A model generated the notes under the pieces. That model made no database searches, had not been told where the DNA came from, and saw only the letters and a program-made list of their open reading frames with translations. The position numbers and the translations under genes were made by a program. Shown piece by piece: positions 45,129 to 52,478 of a stretch of 52,478 nt of DNA (position 1 is the first letter of the stretch; each line of letters starts with the position of its first letter). This stretch comes from Gemmatimonadota bacterium. Its GTDB lineage: Bacteria > Gemmatimonadota > Gemmatimonadetes > Longimicrobiales > Longimicrobiaceae. The DNA lies in NCBI GenBank assembly GCA_028287185.1, contig JAQBQD010000202.1, positions 1-52,478 of the forward strand. Direction: 5' to 3'.

Positions 45129-46517
45129 ATGCCGACGATCCGACTCGCACGCCTTGCCGCGCTCTCGTTCGCCGTCCTCGCCGCCGGTCGACTTGCGGCG
45201 CAGGTGGTTCCCGCCGCGCTGCCCGTCGAGCCTCGCGTCTCGCTCGCCGCGCTGGTGGCGGCGGACAGCGTGAACGGTGCGGCGACGGCCGCGTACCGGG
45301 ACAAGCGCTGGGGCGAGGCGGCCGCCGGGTGGAGCGCCGCGGCGGCGACCCCCAAGGTGCCGTTCGCGGGCACGGCGCACTACAACGCGGCGTGCGCCTA
45401 CGCCCTGGGCGGCGAGGTGGACCCCGCGTTCGAGCACCTGCGGGCGGCGCTGGCGTCCGGGTGGCACGATTCGGCGCTGCTGGCCTCGGACACGGACCTG
45501 CAGGCGCTTCGCGCGGACTCGCGCTGGGCCGCGCTGCTGGCGGACACGCGCGCGGCGGACGCGGCGTACGGGCGCGAGCACTCCGATCCCGAGCGGGCGC
45601 GGCTGGTGACCTCGGACATCGACCTGTTCTGGCGCGCGTACGACCACGCCCGCGCCACGGCCGACTCCGCCGCGCGCGTGGCGATCTGGCGCGACGAGTA
45701 CGTGCAGCGCGCCAGCGACGGCTACCTGGACTACTTCCTGGGCAAGGTCCACACGGTGGAGTCGTTCAGCCGGTTCGTGAGCCGCAACGAGGCGTACTAC
45801 GACGGCATCCGCGGCAGCACGGCCGGTGTGGCGGCCATGGCGCCGCGGATGCGGCAGGCGTTCCGGCGCATGAAGGAGCTGTATCCCGCGGCCTTCTTTC
45901 CCGACGTCTACTTCGGCATCGGCCGCCTGACCTCCGGCGGCACCGTGTCGCAGCGCGGGCTGCTGATCGGCACCGAGATGTACGCCGTGGCGCCCGGCAC
46001 CGACACCACGGGCCTGCCCGACTACGCCAAGCGCATCGTGGCGCCCATCGACGCGCTGCCGCACACGGTGGCGCACGAGCTGGTGCACTTCGAGCAGAAC
46101 ACGGGCGGCAGCCACACGCTGCTGAAGGGCGTGCTGGTGGAGGGGGGCGCCGACTTCATCGCCGAGCTGCTGCTTCCCGGCGGCGCCGAGCCCGAGTACC
46201 GCACCTGGGGCAGGGCGCACGAGCGCGAGGTGTGGAACCGCTTCCGCGAGGAGATGCACAACCCCACGGACGGCCTGTGGATCGGCAGCGCGGGCCAGCG
46301 GATCGCGGAGTGGGGCGGCTGGCCGGGCGACCTGGGATACTTCGTGGGATACCAGATCACGAAGGCGTACTACGACCGCGCCGCGGACAAGCAGAAGGCC
46401 ATCGCCGACCTGCTGCGCCTGGACGACCCCGAGGCCATCCTCCGCGCCAGCCGCTACGAGGACCGATTCATCCCCCGCCCGCCGGTCATCGCGCCGATGC
46501 CTTCGCCGCGAGGGTAG
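45129..46517 (+). CDS. Secreted zinc metalloprotease-like protein (DUF2268-like)
   Basis: 462 residues. Signal peptide MPTIRLARLAALSFAVLAAGRLAAQ. Residues about 45-140 resemble TPR-type repeats (GTAHYNAACAYALGGEVDPAFEHLRAAL). The catalytic half has HTVAHELVHFEQ (HExxH) followed about 25 residues later by EGGADFIAEL, supplying the third zinc ligand, as in DUF2268-type predicted proteases. GYQITKAYYDRA near the C-terminus matches the same families. Likely periplasmic or secreted. Substrate unknown. 223 bp separate it from the aromatic operon; its own promoter is not clear. Convergent with the next gene, sharing a terminator. Confidence 0.82.
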   Translation: MPTIRLARLAALSFAVLAAGRLAAQVVPAALPVEPRVSLAALVAADSVNGAATAAYRDKRWGEAAAGWSAAAATPKVPFAGTAHYNAACAYALGGEVDPAFEHLRAALASGWHDSALLASDTDLQALRADSRWAALLADTRAADAAYGREHSDPERARLVTSDIDLFWRAYDHARATADSAARVAIWRDEYVQRASDGYLDYFLGKVHTVESFSRFVSRNEAYYDGIRGSTAGVAAMAPRMRQAFRRMKELYPAAFFPDVYFGIGRLTSGGTVSQRGLLIGTEMYAVAPGTDTTGLPDYAKRIVAPIDALPHTVAHELVHFEQNTGGSHTLLKGVLVEGGADFIAELLLPGGAEPEYRTWGRAHEREVWNRFREEMHNPTDGLWIGSAGQRIAEWGGWPGDLGYFVGYQITKAYYDRAADKQKAIADLLRLDDPEAILRASRYEDRFIPRPPVIAPMPSPRG

Positions 46518-46579
46518 AGGTTCGTGAGATCACCGGGCGGATGGTGACGCGTCCGCGGAGAGCCCCGGCACCGCCCACG

Positions 46580-46808
46580 GGTTGAAACCCGGGACTGCAA
46601 CCACGCATCCGCCCTCCTTCACGCGCTCGCTCCATCAACGCCGACGGTCCACGCAGTCGGCCGACGCGTGCAACACCGGAGGCGGCGACGACCTCCTCGC
46701 GGAGGTCCGCGCCGCGCCGATGCCACGTGCGTGCGGCGCGGCGGCAGGAGCGGCTCGGAGCCAGCCTCCGCAGGGAGGCTTCGCGCGGTTGTTGCCGCGG
46801 TTTCAACC
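46580..46808. repeat. Intergenic element with inverted GGTTGAAACC...CAACC ends
   Basis: Left end (46580-46602) starts GGTTGAAACCCGGGACTGC and ends CAACC. The right end (46787-46808), read on the other strand, starts GGTTGAAACCGCGGCAAC and ends AACC, so the ends are imperfect inverted copies. Inside are two short stems (GACCTCC/GGAGGTC and GCCTCC/GGAGGC). There is no ORF. It looks like a MITE- or REP-like non-coding element in the 431-bp gap between convergent genes; only one copy is in this window. Confidence 0.55.
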
Positions 46809-46820
46809 GCCCGCAACGAA

Positions 46821-46851
46821 GGGGCCGGCCCCGCACCGCGGAGCCGGCCCC
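46821..46851. terminator. Bidirectional hairpin between convergent genes
   Basis: GGGGCCGGC pairs with GCCGGCCCC, with an inner CCGC/GCGG stem. It lies between the metalloprotease gene (+) and the unknown secreted-protein gene (-). Confidence 0.75.
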
Positions 46852-46948
46852 TCGATCTGCTGACGTCTGTGCTCCGCCGCCGCGACTGCTGTCTCCGCAG
46901 CCTCAGCCATGACCGCGGAGACCGTCCGACGCGACGGACCGCTCGCCG

Positions 46949-47923
46949 TCAGCTCTGGTTGTACGGCCGCCCGGACTGGATCAGGCGCTGACGGGCGGTG
47001 TTGCCGGGGACGGCGATGTGGGTGGCGGGGTCGTACTCTCTGCCCACTGCGGGGCTGCCCTGCGGCACCCACACCTGCACGACCGTGTTGGTGTAGCTGT
47101 ACGGCAGGTAACGGATGTAGTAGCCGTCCGGGTGCAGCGACCAGCGTCCCGACGGCACCGCGCGGCTGCCGGCGCCCAGCGCGGGAACGCCGGCCAGCAC
47201 CGCCACGCGCTCCATCTGCTCGTACGGGGTGCCTGGCGTGGTCAGCATCTGCCGGAGCTGCGCCTCGGACTGTAGCACCTGGCGCACCAGCGGCGGCACG
47301 CGGTCCATCGCGCTGTTCAGCGCCGCGCCAGGCACCAGGTCCAGCGCCGAGCGGTTGAGCGTGGCGAGCTGGCGCGGCGTCAGGAGCTGCGACGCCACCT
47401 GCTGGAGGCGCGTGTCCAGGTCCTCGAATTTGGCGCGCGCCACGATGGCCCACAGCAGCAGCTGCACGTCGTGCTGGTCGATGTTGGGATGCTGCACCGA
47501 GTTGCGCACCACCGACATGACGGCGTCCTCGGCCGTGCCCTTGGGCGGCGCGAAGATGTATCCGTCGCCGCCGCCGGGGCCGTGGGTGCCCGCGTGCAGG
47601 CAGTAGCTCTGGTCGTGCAGCTCGTAGTACCCCGGCTGGAGCACGAAGCCGCCGTTCGGCGTGCGCCGCAGCGTCATCAGCGAGCGCTTGGCTTCGCGCG
47701 GGGTGAAGCTGTCCAGCGAGTCCACGGCCCAGCGCGCATCGCCCAGGCTGGTGCTGATGGGTTGCGGCCCGCTCGTCAGCGATCCCAGGTTCACGTGATG
47801 GGCGGCGCGGCCCAAAGCACCGCCGAGGCCGCCGATCTGCGCGTGCGCGTCCGGCGCCATACCGGCGGTGAGAAGCGCGGCCGCGGCGGCCACGAACGTG
47901 CGTCGGAGCAGGGGCAGCGTCAT
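46949..47923 (-). CDS. Secreted protein of unknown function
   Basis: 324 residues from ATG at 47923, chosen because GGAGG lies 4 bp upstream and the resulting N-terminus is a signal peptide (LPLLRRTFVAAAAALLTAG, cut after DAHA). An open frame continues to 48142 but crosses the promoter and has no protein character. The mature part has GGALGRAAHHVNLGSL, a Tyr/His/Cys patch (PGYYELHDQSYCLHAGTHG), a helical middle and a strand-rich end with repeated Tyr (DGYYIRYLPYSYTNTVVQVW). No family recognised. Probably periplasmic or surface exposed. Confidence 0.78.
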   Translation of the reverse strand: MTLPLLRRTFVAAAAALLTAGMAPDAHAQIGGLGGALGRAAHHVNLGSLTSGPQPISTSLGDARWAVDSLDSFTPREAKRSLMTLRRTPNGGFVLQPGYYELHDQSYCLHAGTHGPGGGDGYIFAPPKGTAEDAVMSVVRNSVQHPNIDQHDVQLLLWAIVARAKFEDLDTRLQQVASQLLTPRQLATLNRSALDLVPGAALNSAMDRVPPLVRQVLQSEAQLRQMLTTPGTPYEQMERVAVLAGVPALGAGSRAVPSGRWSLHPDGYYIRYLPYSYTNTVVQVWVPQGSPAVGREYDPATHIAVPGNTARQRLIQSGRPYNQS

Positions 47924-48272
47924 GGGACCTCCGGCGGGGTTCACGTGCGGCACCGCGGGCCGTGGGAGGAAGGGTCCACGGTGCGAAACGGGAGTTCCGT
48001 GGTGGTAGGATAATGCGTGTCCGGCCCGCGTCCAACCCCCATCGCGCATCCACGTTACGGCGGACCGGAGGTGCTTCGGATGGACGTAGCAGGCGGGAGA
48101 GTCGCCGCGTCCCACGCGGATTCGTTGGAGCGTGGCAGCCATTCGCCGTCAGCCCGGCGTCGTGGGCGCCTGGCTGGTCTCCGAGTTGGACGATGGACGG
48201 GAGAGTGTCTGATTCCAGGGATGCTGGACCGTCGGTTGGGCGTGGCGACGGTCGATGCAGCCGAGTCGATCG
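47924..48272 (-). other. Intergenic region upstream of the unknown secreted-protein gene
   Basis: 349 bp between the kinase-like gene and the secreted-protein gene, both on the minus strand. Apart from the promoter listed, I looked for a RiPP precursor ORF on both strands and found none that is convincing. Confidence 0.5.
48007..48035 (-). promoter_or_regulatory. Promoter of the unknown secreted-protein gene
   Basis: On the minus strand TTGGAC, a 17-nt spacer, then TATCCT, about 85 bp before the start. Confidence 0.55.
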
Positions 48273-49268
48273 TCAGCCGGTGACGGGCGCCAGGCGCTCG
48301 ACGAGCGTCGGGGGGGACCGGTAGGTGTCGAGGCCCACGCGCAGCCCGTAGGACGGCAGCGCGGCGGCGGATTGGAGCAGGGCGAGGAGCGAGGCGGCCC
48401 GGGGGCGGTCGGCCATCAGCCAGGGAGATTGGCGCAGCAGGGCGGCCAGCGCGGCGGCGGGTGGAACCGGCTCGGCGAGCGTGGGCTTCGCGGCGCGCAC
48501 GCGCGGAAAGAGGAGGCCGGCCAGCGGCGCGGAGCGCATCCACCGTCCCGGCCAGCGCCCGCGCGGGTCCACGGAGCCGCGCCGGCCCACGGGGGCGCCG
48601 CCGTCCCAGCCGTCGTCCAGGTGAAAGCGCCGGGGCCAGCCTTCCACGATCAGCGCCCCCGACTCCGCGTCGGCCGAGAGGACCACGTGGTCGTCCGAGA
48701 CGTATCGCCAGCCCGCCTCGATCAGGTTCACCGTCGTCGTCGTCTTGCCCGCGTGCGTGTCGCCCGAAAGCAGCCACGCGCGTCCGTCGGGCGCCACGAT
48801 CGCCGCGGCGTGGACGAGCGCGCGGCCCAGCCGGCCCAGCAGCAGGGCGGCCGAGATGGTCGCCATCGTGAACACCTCCGGCTCCACCCCGTCGCGCTCC
48901 GCATCGCCGACGCGCAGCACCGCGTCCAGCCCGGCGAGGTCCACCGCGCCCGACACGGCGCCGCTGGCGGAGACGAGCGTGGCGCGGGCCTCGTCGTCGG
49001 CCACATGGCACGACACCGGCCCCAGGCGCAGCGTGCGGCGCCCCGGGGGATGAACGGCGGAGCCGGGCGCGTCGGCGAAGGCGGGGAGGAGGCGGATGGC
49101 GGCGCCTCCCGGCCCGCACGGGGCCTCGACGGAGGGGGGCAGGTCCGGGAGCCAGCGCGTGACCAGGTGCGCCAGCCCGGGCGCGGCCTCGATGCGTAGC
49201 GAGCCGTCCCGCAGCAGCGGCAGGCGCACGCCGGAATCGCCGGCGGGCGGGGTGGGGAGGGGGATCAA
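48273..49268 (-). CDS. HPr-kinase-like protein in a RiPP-type operon
   Basis: 331 residues from TTG at 49268, which overlaps the stop of the upstream gene (TTGA). The C-terminal half carries the HprK/P-type kinase core: LLSGDTHAGKTTTTVNLIEAGWRYVSDDHVVLS (P-loop followed by the DD pair), then WPRRFHLDD. The N-terminal half (RIEAAPGLAHLVTRWLPDLPP ... FTMATISAALLLGRLGRALVHAAAI) is a domain seen with PqqD-linked kinases. Related kinases phosphorylate lasso-type peptides in some clusters (paeninodin type). Last gene of a three-gene overlapping operon. The substrate is not in the window. No ribosome site, so translation probably depends on coupling. Confidence 0.82.
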   Translation of the reverse strand: MIPLPTPPAGDSGVRLPLLRDGSLRIEAAPGLAHLVTRWLPDLPPSVEAPCGPGGAAIRLLPAFADAPGSAVHPPGRRTLRLGPVSCHVADDEARATLVSASGAVSGAVDLAGLDAVLRVGDAERDGVEPEVFTMATISAALLLGRLGRALVHAAAIVAPDGRAWLLSGDTHAGKTTTTVNLIEAGWRYVSDDHVVLSADAESGALIVEGWPRRFHLDDGWDGGAPVGRRGSVDPRGRWPGRWMRSAPLAGLLFPRVRAAKPTLAEPVPPAAALAALLRQSPWLMADRPRAASLLALLQSAAALPSYGLRVGLDTYRSPPTLVERLAPVTG

Positions 49269-49663
49269 CCGCGGGCCAGCAGGGAGTGGAGCAGGTCGTT
49301 GGGCGTGGGCGGCGCGGGCGAGCCGTCCGCGGGAGCGCGCACCACCCAGGCGTGGGCCCGGATGGCGCCGTCCTCGTTCCGCACGCCGATGCGCAGCACC
49401 GCGGGCACGCCGTGGCGCCGCAGCGCCAGGCACTCGGCCACGCTGCGGTACAGGCAGGTGTCCCGCCAGGGCGAGCGGGGAAGGCGCGCCAGCAGGCGGA
49501 TGAGCAGGAACGCCGAGCCCGTCGAGCCCCGCGGGGGAGCCGCGCTGGCCGAGGTGGACGGAGGCGCCTCCATCAGCTCCGTCAGGCGGGCGCCGCTCAG
49601 CCAGCGCGGCGCCAGGAGCGCGGCGCGGACTCCCGTCGCCACGCCCGCCGGCGTCACCCTCAC
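49265..49663 (-). CDS. Lasso-peptide B2-like transglutaminase-fold protease
   Basis: 132 residues from GTG at 49663. Contains the B2 core WRDTCLYRSVAECLALRRHGVPAVLRIGVR with the Cys nucleophile, then RAHAWV with the catalytic His; a following Asp (PADG) may complete the triad. The N-terminal 70 residues are a Pro/Ser-rich linker and a hydrophobic helix (SAFLLIRLLARL). In lasso systems B2 removes the leader peptide with help of the B1/RRE protein, here the gene just upstream. It overlaps both neighbours by 4 bp. Confidence 0.85.
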   Translation of the reverse strand: MRVTPAGVATGVRAALLAPRWLSGARLTELMEAPPSTSASAAPPRGSTGSAFLLIRLLARLPRSPWRDTCLYRSVAECLALRRHGVPAVLRIGVRNEDGAIRAHAWVVRAPADGSPAPPTPNDLLHSLLARG

Positions 49664-49947
49664 GGGGCGGCGTCGGGGCCGGCGGTGCGCACCAGGCGGC
49701 GCTCGGAAAGGTCCGCCAGCAGCCGTTCCAGCTCGGCCTCGGCCACGGACGGCTCCACCTCGAAGCTCGCCAGCAGGTCGGCCAGCAGCGCGTCGCGCCC
49801 CAGGCCCCGCTCAAGCCCCTTCCACACGTGCGCGGCGGTGGCGTTCAGGCGGTAGTACTGCTTGGTCTCCACGTCCAGGAGCACGGCCTCGCCCGCCAGG
49901 TGGGCGGCCAGCACGTCTTCCGGCACGGTGTACTGCATGGGCGTCAT
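49660..49947 (-). CDS. PqqD-like RiPP recognition element (lasso B1 type)
   Basis: 95 residues. PqqD fold: YTVPEDVLAAHLAGEAVLLDVETKQYYRLNATAAHVWKGLERG, a helix pair, and LERLLADLSERRLV. These small winged-helix proteins bind the leader of a precursor peptide and present it to a modifying enzyme. The start at 49947 has GAGAGAGA upstream; ATG at 49938 is possible. First gene of the operon with the B2-like protease and the kinase, 32 bp after the PD40 lipoprotein gene. Confidence 0.87.
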   Translation of the reverse strand: MTPMQYTVPEDVLAAHLAGEAVLLDVETKQYYRLNATAAHVWKGLERGLGRDALLADLLASFEVEPSVAEAELERLLADLSERRLVRTAGPDAAP

Positions 49948-49979
49948 CGGTCGGTCTCTCTCTGTCGGAAGCCGGGGTC

Positions 49980-51089
49980 CTACAGCACGCCCGTGGGGTG
50001 CCGGCCGGAGCCCCCGGAGGGGATGTCGTGGATCACGGCGGGGGCCGCCGGGTCCAGCCAGTGGAGCGTGGCCACGCCGCCCGTGAACGAGGTGAACACC
50101 AGGCGTCCGTCCGGCAGCCACCCAGGCTCGGCGTCCGTGCCCACGCGCGTGGTGAGGCGCGTCACGACGGAGGTGGCCACGTCCAGCATGTACAGCTCGG
50201 TGTCGCCGTCACGGTTGCTCACGAAGGCCAGCTTCGAGCCGTCCGGGCCGTACGACGGCTGGATGTCGGCGAAGGTACCGCCCACCACGAGCGTGGGCGT
50301 GCCCGGCGGCGTGAAGCCGAAGATGTCGGGCGAGCCGTTGGCGGTGGACACGAAGGCCAGGCGGCCCGAAGGCGCCCACGAGGGGCTCGCGTCGATGCTG
50401 CCGCCGAAGCCGAACGCAGGCGCGGCCGGCGCCGCGCCGCTTCCGTTCACGGCCGCCGTCCACAGCTTGTCCACGCCGCTGGCGTCGTTGGTGAAGGCGA
50501 TGCGGGTGCCGTCGCGCGAGAGCGCCGGGGCCGCCTCGTTGGCCGCCGTGGTGGTGATGCGCGTCTCGGCGCCGCCGCCCACGGGCAGGGTGTACAGCTC
50601 GGCGTTGCCCGTGCGGTAGCTCACGAACGCCACCGTGCCGTGCGCCGCCGCGGGCATGATGTCGTCGAAGGTGCTGGTGGTGAGCTGCTTCAGCTCGCCG
50701 CCGTCCAGCGACACCTGCCACACGTCGTAGCTGCCGTTGGCCAGCCGGTCGAACACCACCGTGGGGGGAAGCGGCACGTCCAGCCGCACCTGGCCCGTGT
50801 GGCCGCCGGCGCTGGCCACGAAGGTGATGGGCACCGCCTGCGACAGGTGCGCGTGCCCCGCCGCGTCCACGGCCGCCGCGCCCGCGGGGCTCACCGCCCA
50901 CGTCACCTGGGCCAGCGGCACCGCGGCGCCGCCGTCCGTCACGGCCAGCGCCACGTCGCCGCCGCGCTCCACGCGCCCCGTCGCGGTGACGGCCAGCGCG
51001 TGGGTGCCCGAGCCGGTGGATCCGTTGCACGCCGCGAGCGCGGCCGCGCAGGCCAGGAGCGTCAGGGCGCGTGGGAAGATGCTGCGCAT
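49980..51089 (-). CDS. Lipoprotein with Ig-like and TolB/PD40 beta-propeller domains
   Basis: 369 residues. Lipobox in ALTLLACAAALAAC near residue 21. Residues about 30-105 are a Big/Ig-like strand domain (HALAVTATGRVERGGDVALAVTDG). From 110 there are about five TolB-type repeats of the form DIMPAAAHGTVAFVS, APALSRDGTRIAFTND, SPSWAPSGRLAFVST, QPSYGPDGSKLAFVSNRDGDTELY, EPGWLPDGRLVFTS. Such propellers mediate protein contacts in the periplasm. The same propeller, with a different N-terminal domain, is encoded just upstream, suggesting duplication. Confidence 0.85.
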   Translation of the reverse strand: MRSIFPRALTLLACAAALAACNGSTGSGTHALAVTATGRVERGGDVALAVTDGGAAVPLAQVTWAVSPAGAAAVDAAGHAHLSQAVPITFVASAGGHTGQVRLDVPLPPTVVFDRLANGSYDVWQVSLDGGELKQLTTSTFDDIMPAAAHGTVAFVSYRTGNAELYTLPVGGGAETRITTTAANEAAPALSRDGTRIAFTNDASGVDKLWTAAVNGSGAAPAAPAFGFGGSIDASPSWAPSGRLAFVSTANGSPDIFGFTPPGTPTLVVGGTFADIQPSYGPDGSKLAFVSNRDGDTELYMLDVATSVVTRLTTRVGTDAEPGWLPDGRLVFTSFTGGVATLHWLDPAAPAVIHDIPSGGSGRHPTGVL

Positions 51090-51161
51090 GGAGTTCGGTC
51101 CCGCGGGAGTGGTGTGCGTGCGGCGGGACGCGCGTACCGCGCGACCCGCCCGGAAAGATAA

Positions 51162-51191
51162 GCGCCCGCCGCCCCGTGGGACAGCGGGCGC
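51162..51191 (-). terminator. Terminator of the upstream PD40 gene
   Basis: GCGCCCGC and GCGGGCGC pair across 14 nt. On the minus strand the stem is followed by TTATCTTT. It lies between the two PD40 genes, so the downstream gene would need its own start; that same TTATCTTT may be its -10 region. Confidence 0.7.
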
Positions 51192-51201
51192 CGGTCCGCC
51201 G

Positions 51202-52478
51202 CTAGAAGAGCACGGCCGACGGCCGCTGGGCGTTGCCCGGGCCCGTGGGGATCACGTGGCTCACCCCCGGCGTCGCCGGCTCCATCCACTCCAGGTGCGG
51301 CGTGGAGCCCACGAACACGGTGTATACCAGCACCTTGTCGCTGAGCCACGCGGGCTGCGCGTCCGTGCCCACCCGGTTGGTGAGGCGCGTGATGGCGTGC
51401 GTCGACACCGTGTACAGGTAGATCTCCGTGTCGCCGTCGCGGTTGGAGATGAAGGCCACCCGGCCGCCGTCCGGGCTCACCGCCGGCTGCAGGTCGGCGC
51501 TGCTGCCGCCCACCAGCAGCGAGGGCAGGCTTCCCAGCGTCATGCCGTAGATGTCCCCCGAGCCCAGGTCGGTGGACACGAAGGCCAGCCGGTCGTTGGA
51601 GAACCACGACGGGGTGACCTCGATGCTCCCCGAGAAGCTGAATCCAGCGGTGCTGCGCGCGGCACCGGTGCCGTCGACGTTCATCGTCCAGACCTTGCCC
51701 ACGCCGCTCACGTCCGTGATGTAGGCCAGCTTCGAGCCGTCCGGCGACAGGGCGGGGTCGCTCTCGGTGATCTTGAAGCTGTTGGTCAGGCGCGTCGGGG
51801 CACCTCCCGTGAGCGGCATGGAGTACAGCTCTGCGTCGCCGTCCTGGTATCCCACGAACACCACCTTGCCGTGCGAGGCCGTGGGGTCGAACTCGTCCGT
51901 GAGGGTGGTGCTCAGGCGCACGGTGTCGCCGCCGTCCAGGGCCACGCGGTACACGTCCAGGTTGCCGGCCACCAGGCGGTCGAACACCACGACCGGCAGC
52001 ACCGGGGTGGAGACGTACACCTTGAAGGTGAAGCCCGTCACCCCGGGCGACACGCTCCAGCGCCAGTGCTTCACGGCCGAGACCGCCTTCCAGGGGAGGA
52101 CCTGGTGGTACCAGAAGTACCCCTGGTTCACGCTCGTGAACAGGCCGTACCCGTCCGCGTTCTCCACCGACACGGTGCCGCTGCCCGCCGTCACCGCCGG
52201 GTCCGCGGCGAAGAAGACCTTGATCCCCGCCGTGTCCGTCCCGGTGGACGTGCCCAGGCGCTGAACCAGCAGGTTCTTCACGGTCACGTCGGCCGAGAAG
52301 ATCTGCGTTCCCGCGTTGTAGCCCACGTTGGTGGAGGTGAGCAGCACGTTCACGCCCTGCCCGCCGAACACCTGGTCGGCGTGCACGCCCGCGGGCAGTC
52401 CGGCGCCGCCGCACTCCACCCGCCGCGCGGCCACGTCGGCACGGCACTCCAGCGCCGCGAGCGTGCCCGGGGGCGGCG
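51202..52478 (-). CDS. PD40 beta-propeller surface protein (5' partial)
   Basis: At least 425 residues; the frame is open to the right edge, so the start is outside the window and the GTG at 52434 is internal. The visible N-terminal part (LECRADVAARRVECGG, then VFGGQGVNVLLTSTNVGYNAGTQIFSADVTVKNLL) is an Ig-like or cadherin-like domain rich in strands. Next come TolB-type propeller repeats (DEFDPTASHGKVVFVG, DPALSPDGSKLAYITD, TPSWFSNDRLAFVST, QPAVSPDGGRVAFISNRDGDTEIY, QPAWLSDKVLVYTVF). The C-terminal halves of this and the next gene correspond block for block. Probably secreted. Confidence 0.83.
   Translation of the reverse strand, partial: PPPGTLAALECRADVAARRVECGGAGLPAGVHADQVFGGQGVNVLLTSTNVGYNAGTQIFSADVTVKNLLVQRLGTSTGTDTAGIKVFFAADPAVTAGSGTVSVENADGYGLFTSVNQGYFWYHQVLPWKAVSAVKHWRWSVSPGVTGFTFKVYVSTPVLPVVVFDRLVAGNLDVYRVALDGGDTVRLSTTLTDEFDPTASHGKVVFVGYQDGDAELYSMPLTGGAPTRLTNSFKITESDPALSPDGSKLAYITDVSGVGKVWTMNVDGTGAARSTAGFSFSGSIEVTPSWFSNDRLAFVSTDLGSGDIYGMTLGSLPSLLVGGSSADLQPAVSPDGGRVAFISNRDGDTEIYLYTVSTHAITRLTNRVGTDAQPAWLSDKVLVYTVFVGSTPHLEWMEPATPGVSHVIPTGPGNAQRPSAVLF

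Noticed and set aside
47924-48142. N-terminal extension of the unknown secreted protein to 48142
   Set aside because: The internal ATG at 47923 has a strong ribosome site and signal peptide; the extension crosses a promoter and has no protein-like features.
48017-48283. Possible RiPP precursor ORF near the RRE-protease-kinase operon
   Set aside because: On the opposite strand, overlaps the promoter of the secreted-protein gene, and has no leader motif or plausible core.

Overview
The window is a GC-rich bacterial chromosome segment with short intergenic gaps and many 4-bp start/stop overlaps. Gene content (an acidobacterial/gemmatimonad-type orphan MacB-like permease, PD40 lipoproteins, a DUF2268-like protease, lipoyl and Moco genes) and its composition fit Gemmatimonadota, probably the Longimicrobium group. 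That placement is inference from style and was not checked against a database.

Layout. (1) 1-17.4 kb: the right end of a hybrid PKS/NRPS cluster on the + strand. It starts inside a synthetase carrying an aminotransferase domain and two Asn-type modules, then a terminal module (Gly-type) with thioesterase, two half-ABC exporters and an M20 peptidase. The upstream PKS part lies outside the window. (2) 17.8-25.1 kb: MacB-like permease, L,D-transpeptidase, small lipoprotein, a nucleotidyltransferase-HEPN fusion, and PBP2. (3) 25.3-30.5 kb: 2-oxoacid dehydrogenase E1alpha-E1beta-E2 and lipB, with a lower-GC TIR-like gene between E2 and lipB. (4) 30.6-34.7 kb: a VapBC-type toxin-antitoxin pair, an RNase H with altered catalytic residues, carA, an HU-type protein and two small genes. 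(5) 34.7-38.9 kb: moaD-moaE-moaA and a GNAT, a lower-GC NT5C1-like 5'-nucleotidase, and trmL. (6) 39.1-43.5 kb: mdh and sdhCDAB. (7) 43.5-44.9 kb: chorismate mutase and an ACT-less prephenate dehydratase preceded by what reads as a complete transcription attenuator with a Phe/Tyr-rich leader peptide. (8) 45.1-52.5 kb: a secreted metalloprotease, an inverted-repeat element, an unknown secreted protein, a three-gene RiPP-type operon (PqqD/RRE, lasso-B2-like protease, HprK-like kinase) with no visible precursor or cyclase, and two PD40 lipoprotein-type genes, the last running off the right edge.

The strongest non-routine signals are the aromatic attenuator at 43.69-43.98 kb, the aminotransferase-NRPS line, the orphan B1/B2/kinase operon, the TIR-like gene translationally abutting lipB, and the RNase H homologue lacking two of the four catalytic acids. 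Several promoters share a TTGAC(A/G) box, a 16-18 nt spacer and a TAnnTT-like box, and three of them carry an inverted repeat in or beside the core promoter. No rRNA, tRNA, CRISPR array or transposase was seen.
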